Shown in pieces: positions 22,301 to 31,767 of a DNA stretch of 64,000 nucleotides (position 1 is its first letter; every line of letters begins with the position of its first letter). The notes under the pieces are model-generated. The model saw only the letters and a program-made list of their open reading frames with translations, was not told the DNA's origin and searched no databases. The stretch covers positions 3,286,001 through 3,350,000 of the forward strand of contig CADCXD010000005.1 in NCBI GenBank assembly GCA_902806575.1, in the 5' to 3' direction. Position numbers and translations under genes: made by a program. The DNA is from Jackrogersella multiformis (taxonomy: Eukaryota > Ascomycota > Sordariomycetes > Xylariales > Hypoxylaceae).

Positions 22301-24255
22301 AAATGATAGAAGCTACTGCTTCCGCGAAGGGGTGGTATAGTGCATAGCGAGATTGCTTCTCCACGATGGGTCGCTGGGCGTAGAGGGAAAATATCTGTAA
22401 TTGTCAGCTCTTTTCTTCCACTGCCTACTAGTAGATTCGAGGAAGGTGGATGTTACCTCCAAAGCACTACTGAGGCCATTGAAGACGATAGCGAAATAGA
22501 GTAAGATACATCTACTGTTCATACTCTCAGCGACAGGAGGAAGGTCGAAATAAATGCTCCCAAGTATTAGAGAGATCACGAGGTTAGCCAGGATGGTGAC
22601 GACAACAAATGTTTGATCTCCTGACATGCGTTGAAAACCTCGGGTCATGCAAAGAGAGATTTGCATTGGGATGGAAATTGTGTAGGGACTCTTATTTCGC
22701 CTAAAAAGGTCAGCATGGTAATAACCCCCGTCGTTCTCATGAATGAAAAGGGAACTCACGTGAACGAGGCTTGCTGGGTCTTTCGAGACTTTTTCAGCAT
22801 TTCGAAATGCTGACCCTCTGTTGGGAACTCTTTCTCAAAAGCTTGAGTCTCCCTCAGGAGGCGTGCTCGTGTCTCACTGAGCTTCCATACTTGGACGAAC
22901 TCATCCGGTGTACGCGGGACCTTGTCCTCGAAGCCAGGCTGGACCACCCTCTCCGTTGGATTGGTGAGAGAAGTGAGGAAATCAGCAGTGGTTTGGCGAT
23001 CGGGACAGTGGTATCCTATGTCAGTGAAATACTTTCTGGCTTCATCGGTGGGGCCGAAGTAGATCTGCCTCCCTTCATATAGCACGGCTACCTTATCGAA
23101 GACCTGTTGGGGTGTAAGATACAAAAAGGAGATAGAAAGCAAAGCCACATGTGACAACTTACATCGTAAGAGGGCTGGGAAGCCTGATACATCGCGACAA
23201 TAGCCGCGGTTTCTCCAAGCTCGGTAGACAGTCTGAGGGTTTTCGCAAACTGAAGAGCGGTCGCGGAATCTAAGCCCCGAGTGCTGTTGTCCCAACACTG
23301 AATGGCACTTTGGTTCAGAGTAACTTCGGCAATACTAACCCTCTTCCTCTCACCACCGCTTACGCCGCGGATGAAATCGTTGCCTACCCTTGTGTTCACA
23401 GTGTGCGATATGCCGAAGACCGCCATGACCACGTCCCTCAAGTGAGTTGCGTACGCCTCCCGATTGACGCCGGGCAGGCGGTTCTTCGGTGTGCGCGCCA
23501 GTGCAGCAAACTGCAATGTCTGGCCAACTGTCAATTGAGGGAAGTTGATGTCAGTCTCGGCTTGGTAGATGACCTTCCCCCGAAAGCGACTGTGCATAAC
23601 GTCCCACGGTATACCTTATAACTTTGAATCAGCGATTTGACATCCTCCGTCCATCGGGAATGGTGTACTGACCTTGATAGTTGACGTGAGATTCTTCACC
23701 AAGATAGAGGCCATGAGTATGGCCGGCGATGGTCTTCAATAAAGTCGAGACGCCACTGCCCGGACGGCCTAGGACTAATAGCATCTCACCACTCCTGACC
23801 AACCCATCGAAGTCATCCAGGATCTGGATCTTTCGTTGCCTGCGCGATATCCATTCTCTAGCGATTAGGGGTGCTCGCCAAAGAACGTTTAGGATGTCCT
23901 TCTGGTAGTCCGTATCTTTACCAAAACCGTGTACTGCCAGGCTACGCCAGGAGACACCGATAGGGGGTCGAGGAAACTTATCGGGTTCCTGAGCGAAGGC
24001 GTGCAAGAGGGTCTTGGCCCATTTTCTTGCATCGAATTGGGGGGAGTTAGGGTCGAGCTCTGGGCGACGGTCCAGAAAGGGATTTACGTCTTGATAGTGA
24101 GTAGTTTGCCGAGAAAGGCTTCTCGCCAACGTAGCTATTCTTTTCTCGTTATCTTGTATCGAAGAGGTATCGGATGAAAGGGAATGTTGTCCTGTTCCTT
24201 TTTCAACCACGGCTAGTTCGAACTCTTCAACTCTAGCTTGGCCTGAATCAGCCAT
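19321..24255 (-). CDS. PDR-type (ABCG) full-size ABC drug transporter
   Basis: Ten exons: 23673-24255, 23163-23614, 22760-23103, 22457-22700, 21799-22394, 21391-21745, 21023-21335, 20342-20958, 19823-20286 and 19321-19771. They total 4419 nt, 1472 residues. The layout is (NBD-TMD)x2, as in plasma-membrane pleiotropic drug resistance pumps. NBD1 has Walker A GRPGSGVSTLLK near residue 170, signature VSGGERKRVSIAE and Walker-B-like CWDNSTRGLDSA. NBD2 has Walker A GATGAGKTTLLD near 860, LNVEQRKRLTIGVE near 963 and LIFFDEPTSGLDSQ. The Lys of Walker A in NBD1 is replaced (Val here; Cys is usual in PDR pumps), the known asymmetry of the family. Each half ends in a hydrophobic six-helix block. It is divergent from a Zn2Cys6 gene 0.54 kb away, suggesting co-regulation. 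It may export the cluster product or serve general detoxification. Confidence 0.93.
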
Positions 24256-24798
24256 GGTGATAAGTAGTGATGTATTCGTTACCTATTATATAAAGCCAAA
24301 TTTCAAGACCTAAACTCCCAAAGAGAGCCGAGGAGTATTGATATAAATAAAAAATAAGCTTCGTGTCCCAAGCCTACCCCTAGAGGCGAACTGAATGCCT
24401 GCGGGTGAGCCGGGCTCAGAGATAGCTCGCTCACTTCGGCAAACATCTCGGTCTCGAGCCCCGATAAAGACCCCAAGGTACCGGTTTTTAAGATCTTCAT
24501 ACATTTTGTATCTACACACGAAACAGATTGAGTGTAAAATCCTATCAAAACCTTACGACTGGACTCGGAAATTGCTTAGTTGACTACTTCGGCGATTCAT
24601 ACCTAAGCTCATGTCGTACCTATGAATATTGGTCTGAGCTCTCGGAGCCGACCTACTCAATTCCGTTAGTCTAATACGTGCGTGGCTGAGATCAGACCGC
24701 CATCATACTTCCACCGCGGCTTGCTCTTCATCCGAGTGACATTCTTTTGCATTTTTCTTTCAAATTAATTGGGCTCCAAACTCCTATTTGGGAAGACG
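24256..24798. promoter_or_regulatory. Shared divergent promoter (ABC pump / Zn2Cys6 factor)
   Basis: The 543 bp between two divergent ATGs must hold both promoters. It contains CGGAGCCG at 24643-24650, an inverted CGG-N2-CCG of the kind bound by Zn2Cys6 dimers, plus further CGG triplets around 24436-24460. That the neighbouring factor binds here is inference. Confidence 0.4.
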
Positions 24799-27791
24799 AT
24801 GCAAATCCTTAAGAGTTGCAACTCATGCAAGGAGCGCAAAGTTCGATGTAACGGTAAGCTCGTCATATACCGAAGTCGTGTCATAGGTTCCGTGAGGCTC
24901 AGGTTAATGTATGATAGGGTACCCCGGTCCCTGCGAGAACTGCGTTGTGAGTTCAACCACCGTATTGTCAGCGTGGCAATCTTGCTAATTCAATTCTGCA
25001 AAGCGTCGTAAATCTCAGTGTCATTTCAGTCGCAGGAAAATACCCCAAAGACGGAATGGTGAGTGAACTACCAACATTATGATAGTCACCATTTAGGAAT
25101 AAATATCTTACCGAGGTTAAATTCATAGTAAATACCGTCCTCACTTCCCCTCCATCTCCGACAGGAGGGTCTCCAAACGTTTCCCAGGTAGCAAGGATCG
25201 TTAGTCTTACCTAACATATCGTTGGCTCTAAAGGGCATCATGTCTAATATCTATTCATCAGAAACCTCGGCAACCATTGCCTGAGCTGTATGTTGATCGT
25301 CTATTGGCTGAGGCTCGGACCGCTGGAGCTCTTGGAAACGAGAAACCATTCGCAGTCAAGGTACATCATCCATAGCCCCTATTGTATAAACTGCTCTACT
25401 AAAGGTCTTAGGGAATTGGGCTTGTCAGTATGCCTTAACCACGCCTATTAGTAAATCGAATTGATAAGTTGCTGATCTGGTTTTAACTAGTTGGAAATGC
25501 CAGCTTGACCTTCTTCTCTGATAATCGGTTACTTTATCTATCTTCTCGTCTACGAAATGATAGGGTCAAAGAACTGGTTCAGAGAATATCGGCAGTGATC
25601 GTGTCACGGCTAACTCAGCATAGTAAGTACATTTCGAGTCTATTTCTTTCCTTGTTTAGACTTTTTCTGTAGGAGACGAAATCTCAGGACCGTATTTCGT
25701 CTCAAAAGTCACCTTAGCGAAATGATAACATTTACAGCTCCTGTAGTGCCATCGTGCACTCTAGGGGACACGAAAGAGAACCTGAAGGATATTTTTACAT
25801 TCACCAACAGAGCCGAAGCGAATGCTCACATCAAAGGTTCTTCCCCCTACTTGTTCAGTACCTACCTAGGTATGCAATGTAGACCGTTTAACCTTGTATT
25901 TAGTATACTTCGAGCAAGTCCATCCTCTTTATCCTTTCCTCGACCGAAACGATTTTGAAGCGTTGGCCTTCAGCTCGAGTTTTCCCGGCCGTCTGGCACA
26001 GAGTAAAGCAGCATATGCTCTATATCATGCCGTTGTTGCTCTGGGATGCCAAGCTAGTAGAGGAGGGAAATTCGAGCCCGGGAAAGGGAGGGCCTGGCAG
26101 TATCTGGCAAGAGCATTGGCAATTTTTACCGATCTTGCTGCTCTCCCGGATTCTCTGGATATCCTTCAAGCGATGACTGCCATGGCTATATATTCGCTCA
26201 AGTATGTCTAGCCCAAGACCATATTAACTGACCCTTGTTGATCACTCTTTCTCCATATAATCGACATCGCCCTTTTATATTTCTTTCTCGCGGATTGGTA
26301 TATGAGCGTCAATCACTGATTCTTGGTATCATAGTATATCTTGTATAGCAATTGAACACTTCATATTGTCTGAAGCGTCTAGAAGAGCACAGAATCTCGG
26401 CCGCGCCAATCTAGGCGGCAAGGCGCGCACTACGTATCACAGAGCGTTTTGGGTTCTTTATACAATCGAGAAGATAACCAATTTCCATTTTGGGAGAAAT
26501 TCCGTACGTAATCCTCAACGTATCCATCAACCTCTTTTTTTTCTTCTGTGGTTTAGATAAAACCTTGTATTAATCAAGATTAATAATAAATGTAGATATT
26601 TGTCGATAATGATATTGTGATTCCAGTCCCATCGGTACCAGACGCAGTCATCGGGGAGCTCGACTGGTTTCTCGTTACTGCAAGATATGCCCGCCTACTC
26701 TCGAAGGCCATGGCCTCGCTCTTTTCGATTGCTGGGACAGACGATCCCAAGACATATTACTTAGCCGTAATCGACCAATGCGAGATCGAATTGGAACAGT
26801 GGCGGATGTCGATACCTGCCGATATCAGGCCGGGCCAACCGTACAGGTCCCATGGAATACAAGGCGCAATGCTCCAGTTGGCTGCTCTCCGGATTCATTT
26901 ATTCTATAACAGCTTCAAGTTGAGCCTTTGCCGGGCGACACTGCACCTAGCTGCGCACACTGGCAACCTCGTGAGTCAAGCTCGCCAGGCCGAGAGCACG
27001 AGAGCTATGATGGATACATCGCGATCGGTGTTGGAGTTGACGGCTTTCATCGACGTAGAACCACATACACCACTTTGGTAAGAAAAATGATATCCATTTC
27101 TAGTCCCATACCCATTGTAAACCCGTACCCGTTTAGGTTTATTCCTGCTTACCCCTTGGTTATAGGATTATGGCAGGGATTCCAGTGGTAGCTCTTTTTA
27201 TATTATTTGATCTCGTGGTCACGAATCCCAAGCATGCCGGGACGGGGACGAACCTAGCTCTTCTGGATATGGCCGGCGGTCACTTCAGCAGGATAGAGTA
27301 CGCGAGTAGCGGCAGTCTGCCGGGCTCATTGATTGGAGAATTTGCGCACATTGCTCGGGAATATGTGAATGCAGTCAAAAATGAGGACGCGTCGAATCCA
27401 TCTCTTGACAAGCAGTCATCGGCATCATTGAAGTCACTGTCTGGGCCCTTCAGTACACTGAACTGTGCTGGACCTCAACCATCTGGTGAGAATAAGCTCA
27501 TTACCACAATTGGCTCTCCTCCTAGTCTCCAGGCGACACAGGTAAGTACCGCCTCTTCGAATTATTGATAAGTCCGCAATTGACGTTTTCTAGGTGCTGG
27601 ACAACATTGTATTTGATGGCGATATCAACCTATCACTGGACGATACTCTGCTATTTCCAATAAACGATAGATACTTCGAAATGGATGACGAAGTACCCAT
27701 TGGTACGGATATTATGGATCTATTCAACTCGACGATGCCTGGTATAGATCCGTTTTTCAATCAAATGGTGGGGAGTGATTTTCAAAATTAG
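24799..27791 (+). CDS. Zn2Cys6 transcription factor with fungal-specific domain
   Basis: Thirteen exons by hand: 24799-24853, 24918-24946, 25004-25058, 25165-25187, 25262-25360, 25405-25423, 25491-25622, 25738-25836, 25904-26201, 26335-26503, 26596-27077, 27166-27541 and 27594-27791. They total 2034 nt, 677 residues. The binuclear cluster is spread over the first three exons: CNSCKERKVRC, then CENC, then the last Cys before HFSRRK. The text QPLPELYVDRLL follows, then the middle homology region with VYFEQVHPLYPFLDR. The start is the first ATG before the zinc cluster. The tiny exons 4 and 6 (23 and 19 nt) are the least certain but keep the frame and restore expected text around VLGNW. It is divergent from the ABC transporter, so it is a likely regulator of that pump and possibly of the cluster. 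The number of exons is unusually high for this family. Confidence 0.8.
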
Positions 27792-27920
27792 GGCGAAAAC
27801 ATTGGCGGCAAAGAGGACAGAGGGGTTATTTCGCTATGATTATGATACAATATTTGTCCGTGTTGGATATCCAAGCTTGTACATTGTTTCGATGGAATAC
27901 GATTCTCATGAAGGCTTCAT

Positions 27921-29102
27921 CTATCCTGTGGTACTATTCAGCCTCTGGTTTATTGTGTTGGCATCTGAACCTAGGAGGATCGTCTTTCTCTGTGCAGAAT
28001 CTGGACATGGCATGAGCAGGAACTTCCCAAATTCGCTTTGAGGGCCATTGGTAGATTCGTTCCAGGTGATAGCATAGTCGCCGTAGTTCGCCACGGCCGC
28101 TTCCAGTTGTTGGACCTCCTCCCTCCAATCGCATAGACTTTGAGCGTTCCAAGGACCGTCTTTGGTTGTGAAAGGCATATCAGCTATGTTCGGGACGTAT
28201 GAACAGACGCCATACTTGTTCATCTCGTAGATTCCCTGTGCCATCATGGTCGTAAGAGCAGTGCGGCGAGCACTTTCTAGCGTGATCCACCGATCCCATG
28301 TAAGAGAATCGCCTTGCTTCTTCGAGGCTTCTGCTACACGCATGTGTAGCTGAAGGGCCCAGCTTTCAAGGATATACGAGTGCATCTCGGCTTGCGCTCG
28401 TTGCCTGACGTCGCCATCCCAAAGCTGGATAGTGTGAAGAATAAGGAAGGCCTGTAACGACGCTAGGTGTGTCTCGAGGGACATCGCGGACGGGTCCAAG
28501 TCAATAAGCTGACTCACTCTCCTTTCAATAATGCTCATGACTATACCCTTGGTAGCCTCCTCTCTAGAAGCATAGCTCGCACATGCGCTAAAGGCCTCCT
28601 CAAGAGGAAGAGGTAGAGATGGCGTATCGCGCAGTGATAGGTGGATGAAAGGAGTATCTAGTCTTCGCACAAATTTCCCAGGCCAACTCATCACGTTGCG
28701 AGTCAACGTACAGATTGAAGGCTTATGGAGTATTGATGTCGGCACCACAAATGGAGAAGTGGGATGAAACCCGGGCATCCGGATCTGCTTGAAACTCAGG
28801 AGAGAGAGTTCTTGGGTTGAGAAGTTGGCTATTGTCTCGGCCGCTCCCCCCCGGGACGTATTTAGCGGTGAATCTTCATCGGAGAAAGGCTCCGCGTTTC
28901 TAGATTCCGTAACAGAAGCTAGATTATCTCCCTTACAAGGTGGCTGGCTAGGGGTATGCCTTGGACTGAGACCCCTGAGAGGCTGATTTTTGTAGTAGCA
29001 ACTAGTACCCCGTTGGGTGCAACGAGGACATTTCGGAGTTTGTGGCTCACATCGGCGTTTTGCTCTCGCACACGGCACGCAGGATTTCTGGCGCGAGGTC
29101 AT
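27921..29102 (-). CDS. Zn2Cys6 transcription factor (secondary-metabolism type)
   Basis: An intronless frame of 393 codons. The N-terminus has the full binuclear zinc cluster, CVPCARAKRRC then CPRCTQRGTSC (C-x2-C-x6-C ... C-x2-C-x6-C), residues about 8-36. It is followed by a Ser/Pro linker and a helical region with QAFLILHTIQLWDGD and WDRWITLESARR. This pattern is common in short pathway-specific regulators of fungal metabolite clusters; a full middle homology region is not obvious. The ATG directly precedes the cluster. It is convergent with the previous factor (130 bp apart) and divergent from the alpha/beta-barrel gene (538 bp), so it is the nearest upstream regulator candidate for the PKS-NRPS locus. 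Confidence 0.85.
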   Translation of the reverse strand: MTSRQKSCVPCARAKRRCEPQTPKCPRCTQRGTSCYYKNQPLRGLSPRHTPSQPPCKGDNLASVTESRNAEPFSDEDSPLNTSRGGAAETIANFSTQELSLLSFKQIRMPGFHPTSPFVVPTSILHKPSICTLTRNVMSWPGKFVRRLDTPFIHLSLRDTPSLPLPLEEAFSACASYASREEATKGIVMSIIERRVSQLIDLDPSAMSLETHLASLQAFLILHTIQLWDGDVRQRAQAEMHSYILESWALQLHMRVAEASKKQGDSLTWDRWITLESARRTALTTMMAQGIYEMNKYGVCSYVPNIADMPFTTKDGPWNAQSLCDWREEVQQLEAAVANYGDYAITWNESTNGPQSEFGKFLLMPCPDSAQRKTILLGSDANTINQRLNSTTG

Positions 29103-29640
29103 GTCGACACCACTGGATTCCGATTCAGCTGGCCGGCTTTCTGGGCAGAATTTAACATTGAGTCATAGTGGAATTCCACTACCTAAGCGGAATTCCGCAG
29201 TCGAAGCTCTAATGCTGACAGGAGGAAGAATACACTATGCCGAAATAGGTCTGGACTCCGCAACCTTTGTAATCAATATGACGCCGCATCGGTGCATTGT
29301 AAAATACCTCCTAGGGCAGATTTAGTGGATGCGGGAAGCATCACGTCGCTAAGACACTTCCCCTATCACCGACTACCTAGGTAAGGTAAGCCACAGTGAC
29401 ATCTTCACCGATACTATGGAGCCAAAGCATCTGGGAACATGACTTCAAAATACCACCGTAAATGCATTTCAGAAAAAGTTTACTAAAAGGGTTGAAAGAT
29501 GTATATAAAGGCCAAGTTGAATCAATAGCAAGTTTGGAGATATCTCATGTTCTTCGCAAGTAGCCTTTCGATAGTGAAAACATTCAGACATAAAACGAAA
29601 TTACTTAAACACAATTTCCCTGATATTACCTCGTTTCACC
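29103..29640. promoter_or_regulatory. Divergent promoter (Zn2Cys6 factor 2 / alpha-beta-barrel gene)
   Basis: The 538 bp between divergent starts includes the TATA box at 29502 for the rightward gene and a TAGGTA repeat near 29376-29386. Spacing suggests shared control. No operator is certain. Confidence 0.4.
29502..29510 (+). promoter_or_regulatory. TATA box
   Basis: TATATAAAG about 130 bp before the ATG of the alpha/beta-barrel gene, in the 538 bp divergent promoter shared with the Zn2Cys6 gene on the other strand. No second clear TATA element for the other direction was seen. Confidence 0.45.
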
Positions 29641-30386
29641 ATGGCTATTATCGAACTTGTCTTTCCTCAACTCAAGAAGGAACCCGAGCTGATCAAAGAA
29701 GCACTCGAAAAGTTTCCTATTGCATTCGCAGCCTTCAAGGAAGCGGGTGTTGAGCGAGGACTTCAGGGGTTCATGGGTACGGAAAATGGGAAAGATATAA
29801 CCGCCGACATGAGGGAAGTTGTTGTTCTTGGTAAGGACATTTCTAGTCTATATCTCAGTATTCTCTTTCTAACAATCAGTAGAATGGCCCAGTGCATCTG
29901 CTTTCCATGAGTTCATCAAATCACCAACCTTCGCCGGCTTCATGGGCGTGATGAAGCCCCTTGTAAACGGCCCGCCAGAACTGGACCTCTTCGAGACAAA
30001 TGACGCATCGCATCTATTTAGTGCGCGGTCTACCTTGGAGATATTAATCATCCGCCCCAAGAGTGCATCGGGCGACGAGGACGTGGACACTGTCTTAAAG
30101 AAAGTGCAGTCGATCTTAGAGAAAGCCAGTGACTCTGAGGCTGTATACGGAAGCTCTATAAATCTTCCCAAGAAGATTGCTACCGTCATAAGAGTCTTCG
30201 CAAGCCAGGCGGTAAGCATCCCAAATATCCTATCTAGGAGGTAAAGTTCATAATTCTAACTAACATGCTGTAAAGGATCGCGAGGCAGCGAAAAATACCA
30301 CATCACGCCAAGAGATCCTGGCTGAACTCGGCAGCCTGGCTGAAGTGACTGAGTTGGTTTCTGAGGTCAAGCAGTTGTCTTTTTAA
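29641..30386 (+). CDS. Dimeric alpha/beta-barrel (ABM-like) protein
   Basis: Three exons, 29641-29830, 29880-30211 and 30276-30386; 633 nt, 210 residues. There is no signal peptide or membrane segment. The content suggests two ferredoxin-like ABM repeats: first MAIIELVFPQLKKEPEL through REVVVLVEWPSASAFHEF, second from RSTLEILIIRP through LEKASDSEAVYG. The phrase V-EWPS-AF-EF is typical of antibiotic-biosynthesis-monooxygenase, EthD and stress-response A/B-barrel folds in fungi. Members act as small cofactor-free oxygenases, cyclases or binding proteins in metabolite clusters. No catalytic residue can be assigned by eye. It is divergent from the upstream Zn2Cys6 gene and 1.4 kb before the PKS-NRPS on the same strand. 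A role in shaping or cyclising the polyketide amide is an inference. The fold assignment is moderately sure. Confidence 0.65.
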
Positions 30387-31767
30387 GGGCATTAGGGGAA
30401 CAAATGATATCAAATGTACCTAGGGGCATTGGAACATTGTATTTATAGCGCATCCACTCTATTAAACCCCCTTAAAAACCCCTACCGTTAAACCCCATTC
30501 TACCTAGGTATTTCCGGCCAGCTCTACTCCAATTTAAAGTGCCCAGTTTAAAATAGAAACGCCCCGTAGAGCTTTGTGGCAGTGGCTGTCTGCCTTGATA
30601 GTGGCTGAACTAGCGCGGACGATAGCGGAGGATTAGTCTTATTACAGTGGGCGTAGGTACCTAATATATTTATTGGAAACGCCCCTCAAAGCGAGAACTC
30701 GTAAGATCGTCAACAACCCAGGATCAGCTTCTATGAGACTGCGATAGTTCGGACCAACAACTAAGGTCCGCAGTCACAGACAGCTAGATCGCTAGAACAT
30801 GTAAGATTCGCCTCGAATTCGTTAACTAGAAACTAAATATATTAACTTGAAACTCGGTTTAAAGATGTCTAAAGATATTGGTGAGTTTGCAGCCTCTGCA
30901 TACAATGCAGGCAAGCATTAGGTAGACAAATAAAAGAACGAAGAACTTAGAAGCCTTGTGTCAAGGATGTTCGAAAACTAGTAGAACGCTTCAACATAAC
31001 TCATTCGTCATGAAAAAAAGGTTCCAACCCTAGGTACCTTAGGTAGGTACATACATCAAGGTCGCATTTCGCATTCCGGTAGGCCTTCCTGGTGGACCGT
31101 TCAATCCCCGAAGGAAGAACTGCGATATCATTTGAAGTGCTTAGTGTATTAGTCTACGGTCTATCGGCGCATCGCATCAGGTAATAAACGCCCAATTCAG
31201 AAAGGAAATCAATTAACCAGAGACGTAGATCTCGGTATAAACTACCTAATAATGTGTTAGGATAGCGAAAGTCGAAAATCGAAAGTCCGGTCGCTCGCTC
31301 ATATGGCTTGCTGTCGTCCGAGCCCGCCCCACAAAATGCCGATGGCCTGGAATATACCCCTTTTGGCAAAAATTGTCCGGTCCAGCCTTATCGCGAAGGT
31401 GAAGTAGGCGATGCAGGTGAAAGGCCGAGCTAAGTAGGCGGTCAGCTTTCGGTATGGCTTCGCTTCGTGCTACAAGACGTCGTATCACGATTTCCGCCCC
31501 AGCCTTGCTGATACTACGGGCATTAATCATGGCACGAAGAGATTCAAAAGGTATCTGGAAAGGGGTAAAAAGTGTGCTTTTTCTTATGACGCGTAACATC
31601 TTATAGACTACATCGATCGAGTCTTTCTGTTCCGTTCCTGTTGTAATAACAGACATGCTATCGTTTTGCCATATTGGCACATTTAGCTACCCAAGTTCTC
31701 TGGTCTATCTAACAATTTTCTCCTTTCTTTCAGGAGTTGCACAGTTGCAGATCAGTGATTCAAGAAC
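30387..31767. other. Upstream region of the PKS-NRPS gene
   Basis: About 1.4 kb. It includes a TAGGTACCTA block near 31030-31055. A 144-codon minus-strand frame at 31246-31680 shows no family motif and lies directly in the expected promoter. It probably contains the PKS-NRPS promoter and leader; no TATA box stood out. Confidence 0.45.

Noticed and set aside
24769..24798. An earlier, non-ATG start for the first Zn2Cys6 factor
   Set aside because: The extended frame begins with TTG; the first ATG at 24799 directly precedes the zinc cluster.
31246..31680. 144-codon minus-strand frame upstream of the PKS-NRPS
   Set aside because: No family features; lies in the expected promoter and leader of the PKS-NRPS. 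A degraded gene fragment cannot be excluded.
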